NCBI GenBank assembly: GCA_031279825.1
Contig: JAITHT010000016.1
Location: 1-38,867, forward strand
Direction: 5' to 3'
Origin: Desulfovibrio sp.
Lineage (GTDB): Bacteria; Desulfobacterota; Desulfovibrionia; Desulfovibrionales; Desulfovibrionaceae
DNA length: 38,867 nucleotides
Positions 26,064 to 33,784 of this stretch are shown piece by piece (position 1 is the stretch's first letter; each line of letters begins with the position of its first letter). The translations under genes and the position numbers were made by a program. The notes below the pieces were generated by a model, which saw only the letters and a program-made list of their open reading frames with translations, ran no database searches and was not told where the DNA came from.

Positions 26064-26618
26064 TCAGTTGTTGAAGATATAGGAGTGCTTGGTCGCCAGA
26101 CCGCCGGTGCGCGCGGCCAGGCTGTCCGCGAGTTCCGCGAGATTTTCCGGCGTCACCACGCCTACCTCCTGGGCAAGATAGCTGCTGAGGGCGGTGGGGC
26201 GTTCGGAATAGGCCCATACGACGCAATAGGCCGAGCCCACGCCGGGACGCGAGGGGAATTCCGAAGCGCTGTTGACGAGTATCTGGAGTTTCGGCTCATC
26301 CTTGTCATTCAGGGCGAACAGCGTCCCTGAATTGAATATTTCCTTGAGCTGATACGCGAGTTTGGCGCCGAGACTGTCCGTGCCTTCGTGAAGAATGACG
26401 ATCGGCGTGGCGCCGGCTTTGATAGCCATTTTTTCCGCCGCGCGTTTGGCGGCGTCCGTGTCGGCGGCGGCGCCGCTCTCGCCGGAGGTCGCGGCGTGGA
26501 CGGGGCTGTGAACGGCGGCGCTGCCTTTGCCGGAAACGACGCAGAGAGCCGCCAAGACGCACAGGGCGGCGAGCGGCGCTTTTCCGAAGAGGGTTGACGG
26601 GCGATACGCTATATCCAT
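26064..26618 (-). CDS. Small exported protein, cotranscribed with Kef antiporter
   Basis: A 184-residue protein with a signal peptide (LAALCVLAALCVVSGKGSA) and a predicted periplasmic domain. The start at 26618 (MDIAYRPSTLFGKAP) has AAAGGAG. The mature part has IVILHEGTDSLGAKLAYQLKE and PKLQILVNSASEFPSRPGVGSAYCVVWAYS. I do not recognise a family. It may be lipid- or envelope-associated, or help the antiporter; only the operon context supports that. Confidence 0.65.
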   Translation of the reverse strand: MDIAYRPSTLFGKAPLAALCVLAALCVVSGKGSAAVHSPVHAATSGESGAAADTDAAKRAAEKMAIKAGATPIVILHEGTDSLGAKLAYQLKEIFNSGTLFALNDKDEPKLQILVNSASEFPSRPGVGSAYCVVWAYSERPTALSSYLAQEVGVVTPENLAELADSLAARTGGLATKHSYIFNN

Positions 26619-26962
26619 GAAGACGTCTCCTTTATTATACAGCGGGCGGGCAGGCTTCGCCCTCCGGTTTCCTTGCTGTCTGATGCTCCGGCCGAAAGAT
26701 TCGGCTGCAGCCGAAAGTAAACCCGGAAGGGAGGGGCATCTTCCCGGGCGGAAAGCTCGCCATCGGAGCAAAGCAACTTCGCGGGTATTCGTACGGCGCG
26801 CTTTTCTACTACGCCTGAGTCGGCGCAGAGTCAATGATCCGGCACAGACCCTGTGACGCGCGCGTTCCGCCTTTGTCCGGGGTCTCAAGCAGCGAGGGAA
26901 CCGGCGGATGCAGGCAGGGCGTCTCTTGTCTTATTGCAAAAAATACATAGGAACGCCGCATG

Positions 26963-27130
26963 CATCAGAACCTCCTTTGTGGTCTGAAACCCAGGCCGCA
27001 AGGGCATATAGCCCCGACCCCGCCCTGAAGGGCCTCGGTTGCTTTCCGGGGCGGAAAGTTCGGGAGGGGTAAAAACCCCTCCCAAGCGCGAGACGCGAAG
27101 CCCTGAAGGGCTTCGCTACCTCATTTGGAT
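26963..27130. repeat. Hairpin-rich repeat R2, copy A
   Basis: This 168-base unit matches 27436-27601 from CATCAGAAC to CTCATTTGGAT. It can form three hairpins: GCCC-TGAA-GGGC at 27022-27033, GGGAGGGGT/ACCCCTCCC at 27062-27083 and GCGAAGCCC/GGGCTTCGC at 27095-27116. The stems of the last two are the same in both copies although the loop of the second differs. It fills a 675-base gap with no protein gene, which also holds the palindrome TTCGGCTGCAGCCGAA at 26699. Confidence 0.75.
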
Positions 27131-27293
27131 CGTTTACGGTGAATGCGATTTTTCTTACTCCCCGTATGCTTTGAGCGGCGATTACGCTGCCGGCTGCAGG
27201 AGCGCTTTCACAATGAAATTGCTCCAATCGCTGAAAAATGAGGGTAACTCTTGACCTAGCCGTCCCTCCGTTGTAAAGGATTTTATTCTTATG

Positions 27294-27369
27294 GCGGATG
27301 TAGCTCAGTTGGCAGAGCACTTGGTTGTGGCCCAAGGGGTCGTGGGTTCAATCCCCATCATTCGCCCCA
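27294..27369 (+). tRNA. tRNA-His (GTG anticodon)
   Basis: The sequence folds as a tRNA: the D-arm TAGCTCAGTTGGCAGAGCA, the anticodon arm with anticodon GTG (CTTGGTTGTGGCCCAAG), and the T-arm GTGGGTTCAATCCCCAT. The acceptor strand GCGGATG pairs with CATTCGC. The extra 5' G (27293) opposite C73 is the mark of tRNA-His. CCA is encoded at 27367-27369. All surrounding genes are on the opposite strand. Confidence 0.95.
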
Positions 27370-27384
27370 TTCAAGAATCCCACG

Positions 27385-27427
27385 AAGTCCCGCATAGTCT
27401 GCAAAGGCTTGCGGGACTTGTCTTTTT
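27385..27427 (+). terminator. Rho-independent terminator of tRNA-His
   Basis: AAGTCCCGCA (27385-27394) pairs with TGCGGGACTT (27410-27419) and is followed by GTCTTTTT. It lies 16 bases beyond the tRNA. Confidence 0.8.
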
Positions 27428-27435
27428 CCTGTCGT

Positions 27436-27601
27436 CATCAGAACTTCCTTTGTGGTCTGAAACCCCGGCCGAAAGGCCATATAGCCCCGACCCCGCCCTG
27501 AAGGGCGGGGTTTCTTTCCGGGGCGGAAGCTTGGGAGGGGTTGGGACCCCTCCCAAGCGCGAGACGCGAAGCCCTGAAGGGCTTCGCTACCTCATTTGGA
27601 T
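27436..27601. repeat. Hairpin-rich repeat R2, copy B
   Basis: This unit matches copy A and can form CCCCGCCC-TGAA-GGGCGGGG at 27491-27510, followed by TTTCTTT, plus the GGGAGGGGT/ACCCCTCCC stem at 27533-27554 and GCGAAGCCC/GGGCTTCGC at 27566-27587. The first hairpin is longer here than in copy A. The two copies are in the same orientation and bracket tRNA-His; neither contains any tRNA sequence. Confidence 0.75.
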
Positions 27602-27611
27602 TCTTTTCCGG

Positions 27612-28568
27612 TTATATTCCCTGGTTATCTTCACCCGAACGGCGCAGCAGATCCCTAAATTTGCTGGAAAGATCGGCAAGTTTGCCATAGAGGTCGGCAG
27701 CCGGTTCCGTGTCTTTTGATTTTTCAAAAAAACCGGCCACCATTTTGATCATGACCCAACTGTCAATGAAGGAAGTCTTCACTGCCAGAAAGAAGAATAC
27801 CCCCGCAAAGGCGGCCGGCATCCCTGTTTCGTCCATGTCCATAAAACAGGCGAAAACGATAAGGGACAGGATGCCCAAAACGCCATACAGGGCACAGCAA
27901 ACAAGGGTAGCCACGCTTGCGTTTTTCAGAAGGGTTTTCCAATTCTGGAAGTACAAAACAACACTGTCGGCGGCGTCCTTGAAGGCATTACCACTTTTTC
28001 TATGGAACGTGAGCGCCAGACAGCATGCATCAACATGCCCCAACGCTATACGCAAAAAAAGCTGCGCCACGCCGGAAACAGCCGATACTCCAGGTATATT
28101 TTCAAAGGCTTCCCCTACTTTGGAAACCGCTTTGCACAACTGATCCACCGCGCCGTCCACAAGCATGTCCAGCACAAAATAGGCATGGGTGGTACCGAAA
28201 CGTTCCAGCACGGCCTGCTTGCCGAAACGTATTTGTTTTTCCGGCACAACGCCCTTGGCGAGCGCCTCGCTGACTACCGCGATATGTCCGGCTTTAAGTA
28301 GATAGCCGGCATAGCGCACGGTGATAAAACGCAGGACTATGGTTCCGACGAGCCAGGGGCAAAGCACCGCAACCAGTGGGCCGTCTTCGCCCAGATCCTC
28401 GTGGAGCAGAGCTTCAATAAGCTGCGCGAGAGTCAGCCCAAGACCATCCTGTAGTCGCAGACAGATGAGCAGCAGGACACCTGAAAAAAAAGTGAACAAC
28501 AGCGCAAGCCCAAGCCGGGCAAAGATATACGGCATTGTTTGCGCATAAAGTTTCAGCGGGGTTATCAT
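27612..28568 (-). CDS. Uncharacterised integral membrane protein
   Basis: A 318-residue protein with several hydrophobic segments: about 12-36, 63-95 and a long one at 220-275. It starts MITPLKLYAQTMPYIFARLG, with AGGAGAG upstream. The middle part is soluble-looking and contains the segment GKQAVLERFGTTHAYFVLDM. I recognise no family. It is next to the cluster of exported DcrB/PsbP-like proteins on the same strand, and may be the membrane partner of that system, which is an inference only. Confidence 0.62.
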   Translation of the reverse strand: MITPLKLYAQTMPYIFARLGLALLFTFFSGVLLLICLRLQDGLGLTLAQLIEALLHEDLGEDGPLVAVLCPWLVGTIVLRFITVRYAGYLLKAGHIAVVSEALAKGVVPEKQIRFGKQAVLERFGTTHAYFVLDMLVDGAVDQLCKAVSKVGEAFENIPGVSAVSGVAQLFLRIALGHVDACCLALTFHRKSGNAFKDAADSVVLYFQNWKTLLKNASVATLVCCALYGVLGILSLIVFACFMDMDETGMPAAFAGVFFFLAVKTSFIDSWVMIKMVAGFFEKSKDTEPAADLYGKLADLSSKFRDLLRRSGEDNQGI

Positions 28569-28751
28569 CCGGCACTCTCCTAGCTAATCTTCCCACAAAA
28601 ATCTGGGTGACATAGGTTTTACCCCCGCTTTGATGAACCCCCACGCCGATGTGGGTAAATTGTCCGCCAAGGGTGTTGGCGCGATGAACGGGGAAAGTTT
28701 TTTCATCTCAAACCCTCGTTAATGTCCGTTCATGAATCGCCGCAGGCCCCT

Positions 28752-29192
28752 TCACCGGGATTTTAATGAGTGGATCATACCGTCCATGACGGCATTCTCG
28801 CCGATGGCGGTAATGAACAGCACGTCTTTCTTGTCTACGGATACAAGGGCCCGTCCGGCCTCGCCGTTGTCGCCTTTGAACAAGAATTGATACGTCGTGT
28901 CGTTGAGTTTCCGCAGATCTTTGCCCTTCCATTCCTCCACGAAGTACTTGCCATGCTCCTCCGCGCTCATGCCTTCGTTCTCGAAAAATGCTATTGTCAG
29001 TATTGATGATTCGTCGGGCGACATGAAAATGACGGTGTAATTTTCCTTGTCGTCCTTAACGCTCCATCCATCGGGCACGTCTATGGAGAAACCGTTGAAA
29101 CTTCTTACCTTCGCTTGCGCCTGGCCCACGAATGTCAGTAGCAACGCCGCTAATATGGTGAACGTGAAAATTCTAGGCATTGTAATCATCAT
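28752..29192 (-). CDS. Exported DcrB/PsbP-like protein 1
   Basis: A protein of about 146 residues with a signal peptide (PRIFTFTILAALLLTFVGQAQA). The mature domain contains GFSIDVPDGWSVKDDKENYT and then FMSPDESSILTIAFFENEGMS, ending DVLFITAIGENAVMDGMIHS. The 'VPDGW' start and the alternating beta pattern are typical of DUF1795/DcrB and PsbP folds. It is a paralogue of the gene at 31285 and of the C-terminal domain of the protease at 29586. The second ATG at 29192 is favoured because the first ATG abuts AGGAGG. The role is unknown. Confidence 0.75.
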   Translation of the reverse strand: MMITMPRIFTFTILAALLLTFVGQAQAKVRSFNGFSIDVPDGWSVKDDKENYTVIFMSPDESSILTIAFFENEGMSAEEHGKYFVEEWKGKDLRKLNDTTYQFLFKGDNGEAGRALVSVDKKDVLFITAIGENAVMDGMIHSLKSR

Positions 29193-29222
29193 CTTCATCC
29201 TCCTATTTTTTTAATGCAACAG

Positions 29223-29459
29223 TTACGCGCCGACAGCCATTAACAGACACCATCTCAATGCGTCGGCGGGCTTTTCACTTGAGTTGTACAGGATGTTTTC
29301 TCTCCATGATTCGTATGACCTGACCTTGTATTCGCGCAGAACAGTATCGTAATGATCTGCCGTCCGGACGGGTGTGCGAGAACGTGTTCGCCAGTTCACG
29401 GGCGCGTTGATCCGTACCGGAGCCAGCAGAAAGAGAATAACATAATTAGCTTGTTTCAT
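29223..29459 (-). CDS. Possible small protein (78 residues)
   Basis: A short frame starting MKQANYVILFLLAPVRINAP, with a hydrophobic N-terminus and an AGAGAATATCC stretch ahead of the ATG. It lies between the first DcrB/PsbP-like gene and the separated protease tail. Nothing in it matches a family I know. It may be a small membrane protein or a chance frame. Confidence 0.33.
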   Translation of the reverse strand: MKQANYVILFLLAPVRINAPVNWRTRSRTPVRTADHYDTVLREYKVRSYESWRENILYNSSEKPADALRWCLLMAVGA

Positions 29460-29507
29460 AGGATATTCTCTATCCTTTTGAGTACGAAAGCAAGACGGTT
29501 TGCGGAA

Positions 29508-29588
29508 TCATTCATCTTCAATACTGTCCAGAATTTCATTGACTTCGGGTCTTTCCGCGTCACCGGAAATGATGATCGTCACGAATTA
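29508..29588 (-). other. In-frame protease tail behind a UAA stop
   Basis: The protease frame ends at UAA (29586-29588), but the same frame continues for 25 codons, FVTIIISGDAERPEVNEILD then SIEDE, to a TGA at 29508-29510. This continuation aligns with the tail of the paralogue at 31285 (LLLVVTGENPQIQNILGSLE). So the stop cuts a domain that was once complete. Confidence 0.75.
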
Positions 29589-30731
29589 TTCCTCATCGTT
29601 GGCCTCCCCCACAAAGATCATGGTTTCAATGCCGTTGTCGGAATACATGAATTGGTAGATGTCCTCATTCAATTCCGGTTTGCTGCCGTTAAATTTGTCT
29701 GAAAGGGTTTCGGCCACCTGAAGCAGACTTTTGCCCTTGCGGTTGCGGATCATAATCCCCACTGACGCGGCCCGGTCATCCGAGCCGAGCAGAATCACGT
29801 CCTTTTCCTCGTCAACAACGCTCCATCCGGCTGGAACCCGCACGGAGAAGCTGCCGACATTCCGCCTTCCGTGTTCCGCCGTATCTCGTCCCGGCCGGAG
29901 TCCGGTCTGCGTCTCCGGGTTTTGCCCACGAAGACGGGGCGTCAATTTCTGCCCGTCAGCAAGTTTCGGCGTGACGCCGTTTTCCGAAAGGAACCAGCCC
30001 AACTCGTTGGCAAGTTGCGCTCCGTTCAGGAAGGCTCCTTCATCTTCTTCCTTGTATCCCCAAGTGTTCATCCCCACGATTTCACCTCTGCCGTTCACAA
30101 GCGGCCCGCCGCTGTTGCCTCCGGCTATCTGGGCCGAATGCAAAATGGCGTCGCCCAACTTGGCCCGCACAACGGCGTTGATAGTCCCTTCCGTATAAAT
30201 GACCGGCGGCGGCTCAAGCCCGCGTGTGTCTCCGCTCCGCAACCGCTCGGTGCGGACGTCGAATTGCGTTGCCATCGCCGGGTATCCCCAGGCGCTGATT
30301 CTGTCCATTCTCTTGACGTCAAGATTGAAAGCGAGAACCGGCAAGATGACGCCTTTGGGGGGATCGAAACGCAGCAGGGCGAAATCCCTGCCGCCTACGT
30401 TTTCTCCGGTGGCCGTGTCGTAAGCGGTTTTGATGATATGAGCCTTTCTCGCGGGAATAAGTTCGTTCAGCACATAGACCACCGCCCCTGTTCCCAGGTC
30501 GGCGACCACATGCGCGTTGGTGACGATATACCCGTCGCCGACGATGAAACCGCTGCCGGAGCCGATACGTTCATCGTCCTCCGCGATTATCCAGACCGTT
30601 GCCGCCTCCATTGTGGCGGCAACGGCTCTGCGCCGTTCCTCAAATTCGGCGCGGGGATTTTCGGCGGCAGAGGCTTCGGCGCAAAATGCCAGAAGCAGCA
30701 ACGCCGGCAAGAGCAGTGCCGTTTTTTTCAT
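29586..30731 (-). CDS. Exported trypsin-like serine protease with DcrB/PsbP-like C-terminus
   Basis: The 381-residue product has a signal peptide (MKKTALLLPALLLLAFCAEA). The chymotrypsin-like domain carries the triad His74 (VTNAHVVAD), Asp116 (GRDFALLRF) and Ser207 (AGGNSGGPLV), as in HtrA/DegP-type proteases, but no PDZ domain follows. A linker rich in Arg and Gly leads to a partial DcrB/PsbP-like domain starting FSVRVPAGWSVVDEEKDVIL. Its last strands and helix lie behind an in-frame UAA. The start at 30731 places the signal peptide correctly, though the ribosome site is weak. It probably cleaves envelope proteins. Confidence 0.85.
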   Translation of the reverse strand: MKKTALLLPALLLLAFCAEASAAENPRAEFEERRRAVAATMEAATVWIIAEDDERIGSGSGFIVGDGYIVTNAHVVADLGTGAVVYVLNELIPARKAHIIKTAYDTATGENVGGRDFALLRFDPPKGVILPVLAFNLDVKRMDRISAWGYPAMATQFDVRTERLRSGDTRGLEPPPVIYTEGTINAVVRAKLGDAILHSAQIAGGNSGGPLVNGRGEIVGMNTWGYKEEDEGAFLNGAQLANELGWFLSENGVTPKLADGQKLTPRLRGQNPETQTGLRPGRDTAEHGRRNVGSFSVRVPAGWSVVDEEKDVILLGSDDRAASVGIMIRNRKGKSLLQVAETLSDKFNGSKPELNEDIYQFMYSDNGIETMIFVGEANDEE

Positions 30732-30780
30732 GTTATTCCACGGAGCCCCTGTTTTTTTCCGCAAGCCGTCCGGACGGAAG

Positions 30781-30857
30781 CTTGGCCTTAGGACGCAAAG
30801 CTAAGGCCAAGCGCAAGTGCCGCATTGCTTCCAATTCCAGTTTTTCAAACTGGAATT
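30781..30857 (-). terminator. Two tandem hairpins upstream of the protease gene
   Basis: CTTGGCCTTAG / CTAAGGCCAAG (30781-30811) and AATTCCAGTTT / AAACTGGAATT (30833-30857) are both perfect 11-base stems. The second overlaps the stop codon of the gene at 30856-31203. On the minus strand they lie between that gene and the protease, and no long U-run follows. They may end or separate the two transcripts. Confidence 0.55.
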
Positions 30858-31203
30858 ATTGGTATTCGCTGTCGCCGCCGCCTTTGATCACTATTGATTT
30901 AGTGTTTCCGGGAAAGTCAAAATAGTCCTCCGAATTGCCCTCTCCGTCTTCAACCCTGAGATCAAATGACCTGTAACTGCCTTGAATTTGAATCGTAAGT
31001 TGATTGCCGGACGGGAATTTGTACCCGGCGATAAGATTTTCCTCCCAATTATCCGCACCACTGTCGCAAATGTAGATGGCGTGAATGTCCGAAGCGCTTT
31101 GATTCACGAGATTGAGAGAACCCGCCTGCGCCGCCGAAGGAGAAAAGGCAAAAAAGATAAAGCCTGCCATGAACGCCAAAAGAATTTTTGGCATGAAAAA
31201 CAT
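30856..31203 (-). CDS. Small exported protein
   Basis: A 115-residue protein with a signal peptide (LLAFMAGFIFFAFSPSAAQA). The mature part begins GSLNLVNQSASDIHAIYICD and contains a beta-rich, Gly-rich stretch ending SIVIKGGGDSEY. The ATG has AGAGGATATTGGG in front. Small exported proteins of this 'beta sandwich' appearance are common in Desulfovibrio, but I cannot name a family. It lies between the protease and the third DcrB/PsbP-like gene. Confidence 0.65.
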   Translation of the reverse strand: MFFMPKILLAFMAGFIFFAFSPSAAQAGSLNLVNQSASDIHAIYICDSGADNWEENLIAGYKFPSGNQLTIQIQGSYRSFDLRVEDGEGNSEDYFDFPGNTKSIVIKGGGDSEYQ

Positions 31204-31284
31204 CCCAATATCCTCTCATTTTGATTATGTTGGGGAATCACATCCCCGGTCAGGAGGCGATGCCCCCGTACCTCCATTGGCGCT

Positions 31285-31707
31285 CTATTTTTCTTCCAGA
31301 GAGCCCAAGATATTTTGAATTTGTGGATTCTCGCCGGTAACCACAAGCAGGAGATAGTTCTTGCCTTCCACCGTAAGCAGGGCATCGCTCTCAACCGCGC
31401 CTTTCTTGAACGTGAATTGATAACCGCCGGATTCCGTGTCCGCTTGAGGCTCGCTACCGCTCAATGCTTGGGAAAAACCCATTGCGAGATCTTTGATCGC
31501 CATCCCCTCGGTTTCCGCGATGGTAATGGAAATGGACGCCGACTTGTCGTTGGCCGCCAGGATGACAGTGGGGCCTTCCTGAGAAGCTTCCCATCCGTCA
31601 GGCACGTTTACCTTGAACTTGGGAAAAGACATGACTCCGGCGAAGGCGAGTGAGGCCGTCAGACAAAACGCCAACAAGGTGAGGGTTGCCGTGAATTTTG
31701 TACGCAT
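31285..31707 (-). CDS. Exported DcrB/PsbP-like protein 2
   Basis: A 140-residue protein with a signal peptide (MRTKFTATLTLLAFCLTASL). The mature part has FPKFKVNVPDGWEASQEGPT, then VILAANDKSASISITIAETEGM and the ending NYLLLVVTGENPQIQNILGS. It is clearly paralogous to the protein at 28752 and to the C-terminal domain of the protease. The ATG at 31707 has an AGGAGTCTTTC site. A terminator-like hairpin precedes it. The role is unknown. Confidence 0.75.
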   Translation of the reverse strand: MRTKFTATLTLLAFCLTASLAFAGVMSFPKFKVNVPDGWEASQEGPTVILAANDKSASISITIAETEGMAIKDLAMGFSQALSGSEPQADTESGGYQFTFKKGAVESDALLTVEGKNYLLLVVTGENPQIQNILGSLEEK

Positions 31708-31741
31708 GAAAGACTCCTGTGAAGTTAAAGGTTGTCCGACC

Positions 31742-31772
31742 AAAAAAGGGCGAAATGAGCAGACCGTCGCCC
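31742..31772 (-). terminator. Possible terminator after the autotransporter remnant
   Basis: On the minus strand GGGCGA (31767-31772) pairs with TCGCCC (31748-31753) around a 13-base loop, followed by TTTTTT. It sits between the autotransporter fragment and the DcrB/PsbP-like gene at 31707. Confidence 0.5.
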
Positions 31773-31819
31773 CTCTTCTGTCGGGGGACGTCAGCCGCTT
31801 TGCGGCAACCGGGATTGCT

Positions 31820-32008
31820 TCAAAATTCCCATTGCATCCGCAAGGAACCGGTAATCCCTTCCCGCTTGCCCACATAGCCATGTACGCCCAAATCAAAGGA
31901 CAGGGGCAGGGTTTGCGAGGGTTTGACCGTGAAGCCGAGTTCGCCCTCATACACATCCCTTGGCGCGGGGCGGCAGACCCCGACGATATAGCAGGTTATC
32001 CGGCACAT
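31820..32008 (-). pseudogene. C-terminal fragment of an autotransporter beta-barrel
   Basis: The frame ends with YEGELGFTVKPSQTLPLSFD, then LGVHGYVGKREGITGSLRMQ and WEF-stop. A 'LDLGVxGYxGKREGxxGSL' run and a terminal aromatic (Phe) are typical of the last strands of type V autotransporter barrels. Only about 50 residues remain; upstream the frame no longer looks related. The large passenger and most of the barrel are lost. It is a relic, not an active gene. Confidence 0.75.
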
Positions 32009-32039
32009 GCGCCGTAAACACTCTCCACGAACAACGCCG

Positions 32040-32074
32040 AAACGGCCCCGCCTCGGAACGAGACAGGGCCGTTT
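32040..32074. other. Hairpin (9-base arms)
   Basis: AAACGGCCC at 32040-32048 pairs with GGGCCGTTT at 32066-32074, with an inner CTCG/CGAG pairing. On the plus strand it is followed by TG. It lies in a 340-base stretch (32009-32352) with no gene, which also holds the (TG)n tract. Confidence 0.4.
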
Positions 32075-32138
32075 TGTAAACTTCAGAAAATGGCAAAACC
32101 GCGCGACTCCTAGCGGAGAGCGCGTTACAGGGCGGAGT

Positions 32139-32171
<33 letters not shown>

Positions 32172-32352
32172 CAAGAATCGGGCCGGAATCAACTATTTCC
32201 GCCCTGATTATCCCCTCAAAAGAACAAAGTACGGTATGCATTCTTTCGCCGTCTATCGGGATTGTTGCCACAGGCGCCACAGCCACACAAGATGAATGAC
32301 GGCACTATATACGGACTTCTATAAATAGCAAGGAAATTTGCGTCATGAGCGC

Positions 32353-32732
32353 CTACAGGGTCCAGCCGCGTTCTTTTGCCCGGTTCCGTTTCCCGCGAAT
32401 CTCCGCCTGCTGAAACACGATGCGGCCTTGCTCCGGAGCGATATTCTTGCCCCATTTCAGCGCGGCATACGCCAAGGCAACGCCATGCGCCTTTTCATCG
32501 TGAACGGAATAAAAAAGCTCCTTGCTGCTATCGCGGATACTGCCGCCGCTGGACAGCGTGAAGATGACCACGCCCCTGCCGTCAACTGGAATACTCGTTG
32601 TGGACGCCGCGCCAGGGCGAAAACGGCATCCTTGACCGTCATGGCGCGATTCCCGTCCAGAGTGATTTTCACGGGCTTGAGCGTGGCGAATTCCGTTCTG
32701 ATGTCCCGGATCTGGGCTGTGGTGATATTCAT
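32353..32732 (-). pseudogene. Frameshifted gene of mobile-element type
   Basis: The 5' part reads MNITTAQIRDIRTEFATLKP, then VKITLDGNRAMTVKDAVFAL at 32732 downwards. Near 32610 the frame shifts, and the sense continues in another frame as IPVDGRGVVIFTLSSGGSIR and then ALAYAALKWGKNIAPEQGRI to a stop at 32353. Both parts have the codon use of a real gene. I cannot name the family; ORFs like it occur on plasmids and integrative elements. One frameshift is certain if the two parts belong together. Confidence 0.5.
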
Positions 32733-32877
32733 GCTGTTTTTCTCCTACGGTTATGCCGGAAGCAATGCTCCGGCAGTCTGGTTTTTCTTGGCGGTCGAGC
32801 GGCACGGTCGCACACGCTTCACGCCAGTGAAGCATAGTGGGCTATGGCTTTGGCTTTCGCAAAGACGCGGCGGGGAT

Positions 32878-33420
32878 TCAACGGTCCATTCCCATGCCAC
32901 GCGGCCTCCATGCCAATTCCCGCGCCCTGGCCGCTTCCTGCTCCCGCTGCTCTTCCAATGCGTTTGCCTGGGCTTGACGCTCCCGCTCCTCACGCTGCTG
33001 TTGTTCGCGCTCCTCGGCCTGCCGTTTCTGCTCGGCGGCCCTGCGCTGCTCTGCCTGACGCTGCGCTTGCAGATATTCAAGATGCATGGTGTTGGCTTCC
33101 GGGTTCCAGCGGAAAAATTTTTCGATTTCTTCCATGCGGGCGGACAGCTTGCTGTTTTCCTTCATCCAGTGCGTCAGGCTTGCGCTGCTTCGTTTTTCTT
33201 CCTCAGCTTTCTCTGTTTCCAGATGCGATATTTTTTTATGGAGAACGGACACCGTTTCATGGAGACTATGGATTTCCGCCTGTTGCTTCTCATTTTGCGC
33301 CGCGATAATGCCTTTTGCCGCCAGCGCCTTTTTCTGATGCTCAATAATGCCCTGGGTTGTTTCCAGCGCGGTTTCCCTGGAAGAACTCCTGAAACCACGA
33401 TGACGAAAAAACCATACTTC
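32878..33420 (-). pseudogene. Coiled-coil gene fragment, probably C-terminal part of a mobilization-type protein
   Basis: An open frame from 33420 to 32878 encodes a highly charged coiled coil: EHQKKALAAKGIIAAQNEKQ, later EIEKFFRWNPEANTMHLEYL, then a tail of Glu, Arg, Gln and Ala repeats (QRRAAEQKRQAEEREQQQRE). The frame begins right at the IS end near 33420, and the N-terminal residues look unrelated, so the gene is cut by the IS. Long coiled-coil tails occur in plasmid Mob/Pre proteins, but that label is a guess. Confidence 0.5.
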
Positions 33421-33467
33421 TTACAGTCTCAGCCTATTAAGATTGGTTGCTTAGCCGGACAGCAATG
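33390..33467 (+). mobile_element. Remnant right end of an IS4-type element
   Basis: TTAGCCGGACAGCAATG at 33451-33467 is the exact reverse complement of CATTGCTGTCCGGCTAA at 38751-38767, which is the left end of the IS4-type element there. So this is a right terminal repeat, and the DNA to its left (perhaps from about 33390) is what remains of the insertion sequence. It cuts trbB at the base where the TrbB reading begins. Confidence 0.65.
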
Positions 33468-33784
33468 CGCCCAAAAGGATCATTGTGGGGGAGGTGCGGG
33501 ATTCCGCCGCTCTGGAACTCCTGAAACTCTGGAACACCGGGCATCCGGGCGGCATAGGCACCTTTCACGCCGATTCGGCGGAAGAAGCCTTGCCGCGTCT
33601 GGAGGAACTGGTGGAAGAAGCGGGCCTCGGCCTCAAGCAGAAACTCATAGGCCGGGCGGTGGATTTGGTGGTCTTTATGGAAAAGACGCCTGACAACCAG
33701 CGCCGCATATCCAGCATCATCAAGGTCAATGGGTACAACCCCAATAAGGAGGATTATGAAAGAGAAATGCTTTACGCCGTATGA
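33467..33784 (+). pseudogene. trbB: Conjugal transfer ATPase TrbB, C-terminal fragment
   Basis: The frame starts in the middle of the protein with APKRIIVGEVRDSAALELLK, then WNTGHPGGIGTFHADSAEEA, the conserved Walker-B-side part of VirB11/TrbB secretion ATPases. The last 100 residues remain. The N-terminal domain and Walker A motif are lost at the IS end at 33467. Its stop overlaps the start of the Com-like gene. As it stands it cannot be active. Confidence 0.85.

Noticed and set aside
26963-27601. The R2 repeats as attachment sites of an integrated element
   Set aside because: Attachment cores usually copy the 3' end of the tRNA. Neither repeat holds tRNA sequence and no integrase is nearby.
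28708-28932. A 74-codon minus-strand frame
   Set aside because: It overlaps the DcrB/PsbP-like gene in another frame and has no ribosome site or family pattern.
29586-29588. UAA read as a recoded amino acid
   Set aside because: UAA is not used for selenocysteine or pyrrolysine, and no readthrough signal is visible. A nonsense mutation or sequence error is simpler.
32338-33693. A 451-codon plus-strand frame across the broken plasmid-type genes
   Set aside because: It crosses the IS end and runs into trbB in the wrong frame, while minus-strand frames show real coiled-coil and gene-like patterns.
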